64,000 bases of DNA, taken from contig CM070900.1 in the NCBI GenBank assembly GCA_036417435.1, positions 36,681,496-36,745,495 on the forward strand, given 5' to 3'. This document shows positions 9,525 through 18,930 of this stretch, one piece after another (position 1 is the stretch's first letter; each line of letters opens with the position of its first letter). This stretch comes from Inia geoffrensis (Eukaryota; Chordata; Mammalia; Artiodactyla; Iniidae). Made by a program: the position numbers and the translations under genes. The notes under the pieces were generated by a model. That model searched no databases. It was not told where the DNA came from and saw only the letters and a list, made by a program, of their open reading frames with translations.

Positions 9525-9990
9525 AAGAATACAGTCATGGTGTGAGCAGTTTAAGAGGCAGAAGAGGAGTGGAACACATCTTACTGCAGGGAGAAATAGT
9601 GGGGGGTGAGGAATTAAAGACATAAGGAGAGACAAGTTCCTTAGATCATTGGCTTTGATGGGGAAAGAGATAAGATAATAGCTGGAAAAGGATGGGGGAT
9701 CAAAGGAGAACTTTATTTTTTAAGATGAGAGACAGCTGTAAGCTTAGTTGCTTCTGGGAAGGAGCCAGCTAGGGCGCTGGGGGATGGCTGAAGATGAAGG
9801 ACAGAGGGAGAGTTTATGATGCAGTCACGTCTCTGAGGAGGTACGTGTTGGGGGTGGGATCCAAAGTGCTGGAGGGATTAGCCTTAGATTGAAGGAGGAT
9901 GATCCTTCCATCAGGGAAGGAGGCAAAGACAGCTGTGGAGGTGTTAAGGTGTGTAAGTAAGGATCGTATGGGGGACAACTTTCCATGTGC

Positions 9991-10640
9991 TAGCTAAAGC
10001 ATTCCAACATTTTAGGACAATTCCTTTCTGACTTGCTATAGTGAATTGCCACCAAAATTTCACTACTCAGATCAAGAAAGTAGAATTTAGATGGAACAAA
10101 GAGACTGGGCTAGTGGTCAGTGGATCAGCATAGAAACCAAAGTAATAGCTGAGAAAAATTTTTATCTTAAGAATCATAACACCATAAAATATAGGAATTG
10201 CCATACTGGGGCAGACCCGTGGTCCACTCAGACTGACACTCTGCTGCCAACAGAGGTCCCATGGGATGGGCACCCAGATGGCACAGTCATGGTGTACCCA
10301 CTCTTGATCTTGCTTAAGAGACAGAGAAACCACTTCCCTCCTGACGTCAACCATAAAGGTTAGGTATATCCCAGCACCCATTTATGGCCCTGTCATGCAT
10401 AAACATACCCAAAGCCTCTCCAACTGCCTGCACAATCCCCCTTGGGGTTATGTGTTTCATTAGTTTATTTCCCACTGTGTGACACAGAATTTTGAAAAAA
10501 ACCTATTTCTAGCTTATTTCGTTTGGGGTTTAAAGAGTGGCCATTTATCCCAGCAGGCATGAAATGTAATAGTGCAAATAGTGCAAACCTTTAGCACATC
10601 ATAAAACCTGACACATAATAGATGATTCATAAAGCCTAGT
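9991..10640. other. Unassigned non-coding sequence
   Basis: No family recognised. Repeat-like CATTTTAGGACAATTCC near 10009 is not diagnostic. Confidence 0.4.
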
Positions 10641-10671
10641 GATGATGATGATGATAAAGATAATGATGATG
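10641..10671. repeat. GAT trinucleotide microsatellite
   Basis: Interrupted GAT repeats (GATGATGATGATGAT, then a broken run). Confidence 0.85.
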
Positions 10672-10795
10672 TTTCAATCCTCATTAACTCTCCTTGCTAT
10701 GCATTATCCTCCCCTTTTACAGAAGGGCAAACTAAGGAAGGCTCAGTGAGGTTACCAGACTTGATAAAGGAGATCTGGGAAGAAAAACACTGGAG
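10672..10795 (+). repeat. MIR fragment
   Basis: CTCATTAACTCTCCTTGCTA and CCTCCCCTTTTACAGAAGGG, then AACTAAGGAAGGCTCAGTGA and GGTTACCAGACTTG, follow the MIR core order. Confidence 0.7.
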
Positions 10796-11484
10796 ATCAG
10801 AGAGCAGTTAATTGAAAAGTGGAAGCTTGGGGTGTGGGCTAGAAGCTTAAGGAGAGGCAGCTTAGAAACACCCTCTGCCGACTTCCTGTAACCCACCCAC
10901 CCCCTGCCAGCCTGTGGCCAGCCCCAGTTCAACCAAGCCCGGGGCCAACCAGCCTGACATGATCCTTCAGGTTCAGAGAGCAAAAGGATCCGGCTTATTT
11001 ATTCTACCCTTGTGATGGAAACAGCCCCAGAAAATGTCCTTGTGCTTACCAAGCTATTTCCCCACCAAAGCCAGCCAGACAATATTAATTATCTCACCCT
11101 TTTCTCCCCCTCCATGATGAATTACTGACTTCCAGTGCACGCTGTCTTTAATTGTGAGGTACTCCAGAATGAGTAGGTTATCAAAAATGTGCAGAGGGGG
11201 AGAGCTTTGGTCCAGCCCTGGGAAGCTAAGGTGGGGAAATTTATCCTTATTTATTTACATGGTAATGCGATGAGATTTTGCCAGCTTGCTAATGGGTTCT
11301 TAAAGAGAAATAGGCTTCCTGTGGCCCAGTTAGAACGACTGGTTGCCTGCTACCACGTAAAACACCAAATCAAGAAGGCAGTGGCTCTTTTTTCTAGAAC
11401 TGTCTTCTGTTTGGGGGACTATATGAATTATTTGCATGGGAGAGGGATGTGTAATTTACAGTGGGAGGCAGGGTGGTAAGGTGG
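10796..11484. other. Repeat-free stretch, candidate conserved non-coding element at 10980-11400
   Basis: No repeat family recognised. The part from 10980 to 11400 contains homeodomain-type AT-rich sites (ATTAATTATCTC at about 11084, CTTTAATTGTGAGG at about 11150, CTTGCTAATGGG at about 11285) in an even-composition background. This style often marks enhancers, but conservation cannot be seen from one sequence. Confidence 0.35.
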
Positions 11485-11670
11485 ACACAGCTGCTGCATG
11501 GTTTAAATGCACCAGCCCTTGGCTCTGCAACCAAACAGGTATTTGGACTCAGATGGTGCATTTAATCACCCCTAAGTCTCAGTTTTTCTATCAGTCACAT
11601 GAGGATGGTTATGATTTGCACTAAACCAACTTAGCAAGCTTGTTGTAAAGACAAGATGAAAAAAAGTTGG
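11485..11670 (-). repeat. MIR fragment (antisense)
   Basis: ACAGCTGCTGCATGGTTTAA, a CCAGCCCTTGGCTCTGC piece, CCCCTAAGTCTCAGTTTTTC and a short TATCAGTCACATGAGGATGG segment follow the antisense MIR order. Confidence 0.7.
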
Positions 11671-11867
11671 TTTTAGGAGTGCTTAATGATTGTATTTTCT
11701 ATCTCCGAGAAGCTCATGTGATTTTCCAGAAAGCAAGAGATAGGTCCTAATCACATTTAAAAATAAACCTTAGCATTTTCTAAGTACTTGGCCAATTACT
11801 CCAAATAACGTTCATTCTAGAGGCTGCTGGGGGTGGGAGGACGGAGGTGTGGGTCACGTGATGAATG
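11671..11867. other. Unassigned non-coding sequence
   Basis: No repeat or gene recognised. G-rich at 11826-11852. Confidence 0.4.
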
Positions 11868-11869
11868 TA

Positions 11870-11931
11870 TGGGCTGGCCAAAAATTCGTTCAGGTTTTCC
11901 TGTGAGCTCTTACGGAAAATAGGCCAACCCA
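11870..11931. mobile_element. Mariner-type MITE, 62 bases
   Basis: The 5' end TGGGCTGGCCAAAAATTCG and the 3' end AGGCCAACCCA form inverted terminal repeats. The middle (TTTTCCTGTGAGC...TTACGGAAAA) folds back as well. It is preceded by the dinucleotide TA (11868-11869), the Tc1/mariner target; the 3' flank now reads AA. It matches the tiny mariner-derived elements (TGGCCAAAAAGTTCGTTCGG type) abundant in cetartiodactyls. No transposase. Confidence 0.85.
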
Positions 11932-11934
11932 AAT

Positions 11935-12114
11935 ATTAGATTGTGGGACAGCCAGAGATGGGCTGTGTAGGGTATCATTCCAAAATCAAGGAGGAAGGAT
12001 CCAGGTCCACAGACAGCCCCAAATCTCTCACTGCAGCCATTGGTTTCTCTTCCCTAGAGATGTCTGGAAACCTCTCTGGGATCTTCCTACCTTGTCTTCT
12101 TTACCCTTTTGGTC
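11935..12114. other. Unassigned non-coding sequence
   Basis: No repeat family recognised. Confidence 0.4.
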
Positions 12115-12460
12115 TTTTCATTGATTCAGTACGTGTTTGTTGAGCACCTCCTATGAGCCAGGCGCTGGGCTAGGCCATGAGTAGAGACACAGCCTGGGAG
12201 GAGGGAAGAATTTAAACTAACCCATAAATAAATATGCAATTACAAAGGGAGATAGGACCATGGGCTTTCAGAGAGAAGGAAAGGGGCAGGGGCAGTTTAC
12301 ATCAGAGGGTCAGGGAAGGCCTCTCTGAGGTCCCTACATTTGAACCGAGGCACAAAAGATGCACTGGTCAGACAGAGAGCAGGGAGAAGAGCATTCTGGT
12401 CAGAGGGAACAGCAGCTGTGAAGGCAGGTGTGAGTGGGGAAGAGCTTGGCACGTTGGAGG
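12115..12460 (-). repeat. L2 LINE 3' region (antisense)
   Basis: GTTTGTTGAGCACCTCCTAT, GAGCCAGGCGCTGGGCTAGG, then GTCAGGGAAGGCCTCTCTGA with a 'gaggtgacatttgaac'-like part, then GAAGAGCATTCTGGTCAGAG and GGAACAGCAGCTGTGAAGGC: the antisense L2 3' order. Confidence 0.85.
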
Positions 12461-12478
12461 ACTGAAAGTGGAGTGGGT

Positions 12479-12511
12479 GGTGTGTGTGTGTGTGTGAATG
12501 TGGTGTGTGTG
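12479..12511. repeat. TG microsatellite
   Basis: TG repeats at 12479-12496 and, after AATG, again at about 12501-12511. Confidence 0.9.
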
Positions 12512-12584
12512 AGCATGCACATGCAGATGCATGAATGGACAGTAGTGAGAGAGGGAAGGGTAGGGTCAGGTGAAGGAGAAGGGG

Positions 12585-12720
12585 CCAGGTAGGCCTGGGT
12601 TTGAATCCTGGCTCTGCTAACTGTTTTCTGTATAATCCTTGGTAAGTCACATCAGCTCTTTGAGCCTCAGTCCCCTCCTTTGCAAAGGAGAATGGATGAC
12701 AAGTAGCTCGTGAGTTACCT
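12585..12720 (-). repeat. MIR fragment (antisense)
   Basis: GGGTTTGAATCCTGGCTCTG, then GGTAAGTCACATCAGCTCTT and TGAGCCTCAGTCCCCTCCTT: antisense MIR core. Confidence 0.8.
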
Positions 12721-12754
12721 GAGGTTCAAAGGTCAATCAACCTCAGGTTCAAAG

Positions 12755-13270
12755 GTCTCCACAATAGCCTACGAGGCCCTCTTAATCTGGCCTATGTTAC
12801 CTCTTGGACCTTCTCTCTGATCAGTCTCTCCCTCCCTCTTTCAGCTCCAGCCAAGTGGCCTCTTTGCTGCTCTTCATACACACTAGGCACATTCTACCCT
12901 AGGGCCTTTGCACTTGCTGTTCTCTCTGTTGGCAGTGCTCTTCATCTGCAAGTCTCACTCCTTCATTTCCTTCAGATCTTCACTCAAATACTGTGTTTTC
13001 AGCTAGGCCTTCCTGATCACTTTATTTAAGATCATCACTCTATTCTTTTCCAAACATCCATCCCTGCTCCCTGCTTTATTTTTCTTGATAGCACTTAGCA
13101 CCATCCAGCCCACTAAATATTTATTTTGTACATTATCTGCTCTCCCCATAAGAAGGGGGGTTCTATGAAGGCATGGAGTTTGTCCATTTTGTTCACTGCA
13201 GTGCCCCTAGCACCAAAAGAGTGTGCTTGGCGTATATTAGGTGCTCAATAAATAATGATGAATGTAAAGA
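12755..13270 (+). repeat. L2 LINE 3' end, well preserved
   Basis: Landmarks: GGCCTATGTTACCTCTTGGA, CTAGGGCCTTTGCACTTGCT, TTCAGATCTTCACTCAAATA, AGCTAGGCCTTCCTGATCAC, a GTACATTATCTGCTCTCCCC part, then GTTCACTGCAGTGCCCCTAG and ATTAGGTGCTCAATAAATAA. About 500 bases of L2 3' end without an ORF. Confidence 0.85.
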
Positions 13271-13313
13271 TATGTGATAAGTAAATAGAATGGTTACATC
13301 ACTTTTAGAAGCT

Positions 13314-13520
13314 TTTTTTTTTTTTTTTGCGGTACTTGGGCCTCTCACTGCTGTGGCCTCTCCCGTTGCGGAGCACAGGCTCCGGATGCGCAGGCTCAGC
13401 GGCCATGGCTCACGGGCCCAGCCACTCCGCGGCATGTGGGATCTTCCCAGAGTGGGGCACGAACCCATGTCCCCTGCATCGGCAGGCGGACTCTCAACCA
13501 CTGCGCCACCAGGGAAGCCC
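13314..13520 (-). mobile_element. CHR-2-like SINE, antisense, first of a stacked pair
   Basis: Poly-T then GCGGTACTTGGGCCTCTCAC through to GCGCCACCAGGGAAGCCC, which is the reverse complement of the CHR-2 body and head. AGAAGCTTTTTT occurs at 13307, 13521 and 13734, so this SINE and the next share one target sequence. It differs from the second copy at many positions, so the pair is not a recent tandem duplication. Confidence 0.95.
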
Positions 13521-13533
13521 AGAAGCTTTTTTT

Positions 13534-13733
13534 TTTTTTGTGGTACGCGGGCCTCACACTGTTGTGGCCTCTCCCGTTGCGGAGCACAGGCTCCAGACGC
13601 GCAGGCTCAGCGGCCGTGGTTCAACGGGCTCAGCCGCTCCGCGGCATGTGGGAGCCTCCCGGACCGGGGCACGAACCCGTGTCTCCTGCATCGGCAGGCG
13701 GACTCTCAACCACTGCGCCACCAGGGAAGCCCC
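13534..13733 (-). mobile_element. CHR-2-like SINE, antisense, second of a stacked pair
   Basis: Poly-T, GTGGTACGCGGGCCTCACAC, GAGCACAGGCTCCAGACGCG, then GCCACCAGGGAAGCCCC. AGAAGCTTTTTT copies at 13521 and 13734 bound it. Same orientation as its neighbour at 13314, with no host sequence between them apart from the shared target. Confidence 0.95.
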
Positions 13734-13739
13734 AGAAGC

Positions 13740-13975
13740 TTTTTTTGCTTCAAGGTCTCATTCAAGTCCCATCTCTTCCTCAAATCCTTCTTTTACTTCC
13801 TTCCCCGGCGAAGTAAAAGGGGATCTCTCCCTCCTCTAGTCACTTTCAGTACTTTCAATTCTTATCTCTTAAATGAGCCTTATTATTGAACGCTTTGTGA
13901 CATCTCCCATTCTGTCATTTAACCTTTTGATATATAGGTTCTTCTATCTATCTTTATCTATCTTCTAACCAAGAC
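13740..13975 (+). repeat. Possible L2 fragment
   Basis: CAAGGTCTCATTCAAGTCCC, ATCTCTTCCTCAAATCCTTC and a following CTCTAGTCACTTTC-like part resemble the L2 'caaatgtcacctcctc ... ccttccctgacc' block. Diverged. Confidence 0.45.
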
Positions 13976-15088
13976 TTAAAGCCATGAATTCTAGAATTTT
14001 AGAGTGGGGAGGGATCTTAGTGATCCTTTTCTTCAGTTTTACACAGCAGGGCACTTTCTGCAAGCTCCTTGACGCACAGGGTTTTACGCTAAATTTCTTG
14101 TAACCCTTTTATTAATTTATTTGGCAAGTGTTTGTTGAATGTTGCCGTGTGCCAAGTCATGGATTAGGTACCGTGCTATGCTGGTGAACCTGACACAGTT
14201 TGAACTCTCAATTTCTGACCTGTTGGAGCTCTGCACACAGTAGATGATGAATAAATTTGTGCTAAAGGAATGAATAAATGAATGAGTATTCATAGCCAAT
14301 TTGAAGTTGACTGTGGTCAAATGACTTACAAATAATGAGGTTGCCTTTATAAGTTATAGGATGTCAGGCTTTCTAGAAGAGTAAATATTACTCCATGAAG
14401 ATTTGGGATGGATAGAGGTGTGGAGGGTATTTGAATGATATGGAGAGGTCTTGAATTAAGGTTCTCAACAGGGCCAGAAGAGGGAGTTGAACTGACCTCC
14501 CTGTGGGAGACCCATCAAAGCTTGGAGGATGGGTGGGTATGGGGTGTGTGGTGGTTACTACTGGCTTAGAGGTGAATCAGCTCTTGATGTTAATAAGGTG
14601 AAGGTCAAGGATGCTACATTCTGGCATCTAAGATCTACTTGGGAAGACCCTGAGATCTACCAGGGGGTTCTAACCTTCCCACTGGGGACCCCCTTCTCTA
14701 GAGGACAGAATTATCTTACTGTCTTGTAAGTGACTGCTCATGGGAAACAGTTTTATGCTTGGCAATAGCAAACACTGTCAAGTTCATTTATTTCACTTCC
14801 AGTTTGCTTCCCGAGGGGGACGTTGTACTGCCAAGTGGTTCAGCCTATGTGCCAGGCTCCAGTGGCTTCCAGCACCTGGGGGTCTGATTTCCAGTGATGC
14901 TACACTCCATCACTCAGCCTGAGAACATCTTAATTTAGCACAAAGCGTGACTGCCAAGGCTAAAAGCTGCTAAGGGCAAAGCGTTGTCATTGCTGGTCAC
15001 TGCTAGTTGCAAATGTGGTCAATCTCTGGATCCTGGTTCCTTAGAGCCTGCTACCCATTTGGAGTTATTTCGCATTCCAATACTGTAT
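13976..15088. other. Unassigned sequence with short old-repeat traces
   Basis: At 14105-14190 a TTTGTTGAATGTTGCCGTGT...TGGATTAGGTACCGTGC piece resembles an antisense L2/MIR end. At 14225-14285 a CACAGTAGATGATGAATAAA...AATGAATAAATGAATGA piece resembles a sense L2 end. The remainder (14290-15088) is unassigned. No coding exon recognised. Confidence 0.45.
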
Positions 15089-15139
15089 CCTCCTCCTCAT
15101 CATCCACCACCACCATCATTATCATCATCATCACCATTA
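15089..15139. repeat. CTC/CAC/ATC trinucleotide microsatellite
   Basis: TCCTCCTCCTCATCATCC, CACCACCACC, then ATTATCATCATCATCACC. Short ORFs over it are repeat artefacts. Confidence 0.85.
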
Positions 15140-15669
15140 CAGATTAAGCCCCATCAGATAGGTTTGTAATTATCCTGTAATAGGGGCAATTTTCTGGGTG
15201 AAGAATTGCTAATCAACAAAATCTGCTTGGCCCTACCACAACCTCCAAAATGTTTGTCAGCCAAGAAGGTGCTTCTATTCTACCAAATTCAAACTGGGAA
15301 TCACAATTCTGAGAACTACACTACAAAACTGGCAGGTGCAGAAATGAAGTGTGGGGGAAACGTCGAGGAAGATTTAACAAAAGAACCTGAGCTAACAATC
15401 AGAAGACCTGGGCTCTAGTCCAGGGATTTTGTTTTAATTTGGGGACTCCCACTGAGAGCGACAGTAATTCAGCTTCTTTGGGTTAAAGTTAATGCTTTTA
15501 CCTACTGGGATCAATAATTCTTACCCTATTTTACTTCAGAAAAGTGTGGTAAGAATTATGTTACTGGATGGCCAGGTTTAGGAAGAACAAGTAAAAAGTG
15601 ATAGTGTGAGATGTTCTTTGTGAAGCGTGTTAGATGTTATAGTCAAGATGTTATACTGAAGTGAGGCCA
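15140..15669. other. Mostly unassigned; MIR-like piece at 15390-15550
   Basis: CAGAAGACCTGGGCTCTAGT near 15401 matches the antisense MIR start. The rest is not recognised. Confidence 0.4.
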
Positions 15670-16080
15670 AGGACTTTAACACTAAGGACTCTTGGTTATA
15701 AATGACAGAAACTCAATGCACAATAGAGTAATCAAGAAAAGGGACTTGACTGGTGTATGCATTGAAAAGACCACAGGTGGAACTTGCTTTAGGCATAGCT
15801 GGATTCAGGACTCTGTTTCTGTGTGGTGCCATCATTTTCAGGCTTTGCGTGAAAGAAAGGGAGCTGGAGCAAGTCTAGCCTCTCAAGTGCAAGCCTGGTG
15901 GGGAAGTGTGCATGCCTCTTTCTTTTCAGTCTTACAAGTGAAGTTCGTCAATGAACTTCAAGCGAGCCTGACTAGTTTGGTGTGGGTCACACACCTATCC
16001 CAAAGTAATCGCTGCGGCTAAGGAACGGAGTTGACTTAGACCTTGGTGCTGGGACCCAAGTTTTATCCTTGGAGTAAGAG
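15670..16080 (-). repeat. Old interspersed repeat (family A), antisense
   Basis: AGGACTCTTGGTTATAAATG, GACAGAAACTCAATGCACAA and GCATAGCTGGATTCAGGACT are the reverse complement of motifs seen at 29160-29690 and 45490-45850, and recur near 22315-22660. The four copies show a dispersed family, probably an old LTR or DNA transposon, whose name I cannot give with confidence. Confidence 0.5.
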
Positions 16081-17599
16081 ATGGGGAGGCCCATATGTTT
16101 CACCATATGAAAATTAAGGTAAACATAGTGATGTTGGGTGGTCAAAACATTTTTAATGTCCACCAGGATGACTAACCAGTCAGGAACTCTTTAGAGGAAA
16201 AAAAAGTGTTGATCGGTCATTACTACCAGCAAATAGTAATGTAATGTAACTAAAATCTCCTTATTATCTTACTAATCCTGACATGTGATGTGTTTGCATC
16301 TCACATATATGTGCTGTGCATTTCACATCTTAGGTTTTCTAGAAAGGACCCAAACTCACCCAACATTTTCTCCTAATGACAGGAATGCTCAAGGCCATAA
16401 CTAATGTCTTCATGCTCTCTCCATCATTCTAATTCAAAGCACTCATTTGGCAATTAACCATGCAGTGACTGTGATATAGTTTGCATTATTATTTGTATTA
16501 TTTTAGCTCATATAATTAAAAAAACTTTTAATGGGTTCATGTCTTCCCATCCAGACACATTTCCTTGAAGGCAGAGACTATACCTCATGCTCCTTTGCCT
16601 AATACTGTATGCTCAAAAAGTTGGTTTCCTTTAAATTTAATATTCTAATTAAAGCTATAATCTCTAATAAACAAAAATACCATGTAAATACCACTAGAAT
16701 TTTAGGCAAAGAAGCTCATTTTCATACTGAAAGTATAACCATGAAAGCTTATTTGGTGACTATAGAATGGGATGGTAGTTATTCAAAAACCCTTGAGAAG
16801 ATGGCAAAATTATCAAGGGTATTTGATAAGTGCTACTCATTTTTCCAGGTCCATGGTACCCAAAACTAATTAATCATGCCACTCTTTAAATCTGGATGTG
16901 GCTTTAGAATCTGAATGCAGTTTTAGCACTTAGGAGGCATTGCTAATTGATGAAGGTGTTAGCCCAAGAAAGAAACCCGTTTGTCATCATGCAAATTCTG
17001 TTTTCTGTCTTGGGTTGTTGCCCTCTTTGCCCAAATTAAGAGCTTTAAGGGGAGCTAGATGGGATGAAAGGGACACTTGCCCAGTTAGCCAGAGAAGTCA
17101 ATGCAACTCAGCAACTGGAGGTGACAGAGGACAGAGCCAAACCACCCCCACAGTTGACATTAAACTATATACTCTTTATTACCATATAATCCTAAGTACT
17201 AAGATAAAGTATCTGGTAGTCTCTAGTAGGACCAAATTCTCTTTTATGTTTAAGAGTCCGATAAGATGCATTCATTCATGTGAGCCTGTCTTAGAAAACT
17301 CACTTGTTCATTGACAAATCTGAAGTAGAAATTACCATGTGCTATGTTATCCCAGGGAAACTCCTTTTGGAAGGGATCAGGGGAGCTGTTTTCAACTGGT
17401 CTTTTCAGGGTGTGTAAAACTTTTCCAGTGAAACACAGTATGTATGTAGGGAAGGAGGCGTCAGACTGTTGGTGTAGAGAGGATGGTAACATATTTTCGT
17501 AATATTTGCAAAGGAAATACATGAGTATGACAAACAAAATACAGTTTGTGATTAAGGAATAATGAGTCATCAACTGTGGCTATGATGTAGGGTTCATGA
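16081..17599. other. Unassigned non-coding sequence
   Basis: AT-rich stretch with no repeat family or exon I recognise. The open frames at 16609-16869 and 16940-17314 have no recognisable domain. Confidence 0.45.
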
Positions 17600-17917
17600 A
17601 GAGATGTGTCAAGAGGTAAAGCTGAAAGAATAGAGTGAGATCCTATTTTGAAGATCCTTGAATATCATGTTAAGGAGTTTGGATTTATCCTATGAATAAC
17701 AGGAGCCACTTATATTATTAAGTAGGAGAGGGGAGAGAGTGGGAATTAGTAGATGGGCTTGGATGCAGTGCACAGTATGGCCAGGAGGAGTTGCAAGACC
17801 AGGAAAATGGGCAGGGAGAAGCCACTGCACCTGTCCAGATAAGCAATTATGAGAATCTGAGCCAGGACAGTGATCACGGTATAGGGACAAGGGAAAAGAA
17901 TAAAGAAAGTCAGTGAT

Positions 17918-18119
17918 GGGCTTCCCTGGTGGCGCAGTGGTTGAGAGTCCGCCTGCCGATGCAGGGGATGCGGTTGGTGCCCCGGTCCAGGAAGATCCCA
18001 CATGCCGCGGAGCGGCTGGGCCCGTGAGCCATGGCCGCTAAGCCTGCGCGTCCGGAGCCTGTGCTCCACAACGGGAGAGGCCACAGCAGTAAGAGGCCCG
18101 CATACCCAAAAAAAAAAAA
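17918..18119 (+). mobile_element. CHR-2-like SINE, sense
   Basis: GGGCTTCCCTGGTGGCGCAG, body GGAGCGGCTGGGCCCGTGAG, CGTCCGGAGCCTGTGCTCCA, end AAGAGGCCCGCATACCC and an A-tail of about 12. A B-box-region deletion has changed GGTTCGTGCC to GGTTGGTGCC. No clear target duplication: only about five bases match across the ends. Confidence 0.93.
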
Positions 18120-18519
18120 GTGGGAACCATCTTCAGCAAGGAGCTAGTATGGTTTAAGGCACGTGAGGTTAAGATTTTAATGTGACACCCCAGTGGAGAT
18201 ATCCAGTTACTTGTTAGGTGTGCCAATTTAGGGCTTGTGAGGCACGATGAAATGGGCAGTGGTATCTGGAAGTCAGCATAAATGAGATGAAACCACAGAG
18301 TGGATAAGTTCACAAAGAACAAGAAGAGTGCTGAAATGTAACCCTGGAAACACCAACATTTATAGTCCAGATTAAAACAGAAGAACTGTCAAGAAGATAG
18401 AAAAAGAGTAGTTACAGAGGTAGGAAGAGAAATATAATGGTGTCCTGAGACTACAGAAGATTCCAAAGAAGAAGTAACTGCACCGAGATCAGATTAGAAG
18501 GGGGAAGTTGCTAAAGTTC

Positions 18520-18594
18520 TCAGATTTAATAATAAAAATACAGGATGCCCAGTTAAATGTTCATTTCAGATAAATTATATATATAATTTTATAT

Positions 18595-18632
<38 letters not shown>

Positions 18633-18690
18633 GCCCAAATAATGCATATAACTGGGAATTTTGTATTTTATCTGTGAACCCTACAAGTTG
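18520..18690. mobile_element. Palindromic DNA-transposon relic with a TG microsatellite at its centre
   Basis: Left arm AAAAATACAGGATGCCCAGT...TTCATTTCAGATAAATTATA and a degenerate right arm AACTGGGAATTTTGTATTTT form the fold-back of a known mammalian palindromic MER-type element. An AT run and (TG)18-type run (18597-18632) occupy the hairpin tip. The family name is not assigned. Confidence 0.55.
18597..18632. repeat. TG microsatellite
   Basis: Uninterrupted TG/GT run with one GC step near its end, preceded by an AT run (18576-18594). Confidence 0.95.
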
Positions 18691-18824
18691 ACCAAAGGAT
18701 GACAGGAAATCACTGGCTTTGACAATCAGGAAGCTGTTGATGTGCTCTGCATGGGCAGTTTCACCACAGCAGTGTGAACAGAATCTGAAAGTTGGTGAGC
18801 TCGTGACAAGGAAACAAATACAGT

Positions 18825-18930
18825 GAGGAAGTGAGGTGGTGAGGAAGTGAGGTGGTAAGGAAGTGAGGTGGTAAGGAAGTGAGGTGGTGAGGAAGTGAGG
18901 TGGTGAGGAAGTGAGGTGGTGAGGAAGCAA
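18825..18930. repeat. 16-base minisatellite, six full units
   Basis: GAGGAAGTGAGGTGGT is repeated at 18825, 18841, 18857, 18873, 18889 and 18905, with A for G at the first base in units three and four, and a partial unit to 18928. Each unit is itself two related 8-mers. A minus-strand ORF over it (repeating HFLTTSLPHHLTS) is an artefact. Confidence 0.95.

Larger units (their letters stand above)
6881..9990 (-). repeat. Long antisense L2 LINE mosaic with four nested insertions
   Basis: From 6881 the sequence starts with the antisense L2 end (TATTTATTGAGGGTCTTCTG, then TAGGCACTGAGATACAAAG). It continues deep into the element: GTTAAGGAGCTTGGATTGTG at about 7914, GTAATCCAGATTCGAAGTAATG at about 8042, GACATGCTGAGTTTGA at about 8505, GGATATCCAGATGGGGATG at about 8998 and GATTAGCCTTAGATTGAAGG at about 9878. 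An LTR (7124-7620), a SINE (8086-8303), a MaLR LTR (8525-8985) and another SINE (9311-9524) interrupt it. Collinearity across the inserts shows one old L2 copy of roughly 1.7 kb. No open reading frame survives. Confidence 0.75.

Noticed and set aside
13290..13889. 199- and 170-codon ORFs across the stacked SINEs
   Set aside because: They read through two CHR-2 SINEs ([17 protein letters not shown] type translation recurs at every antisense SINE).
13985..14070. Old SINE-like piece (GGGAGGGATCTTAGTGATCC)
   Set aside because: Resembles a motif found in several ancient mammalian repeats; family not decidable from memory, so it was not listed separately.
18825..18930. CRISPR array
   Set aside because: Directly adjacent 16-base units without spacers, in a mammalian L2 context: a minisatellite.
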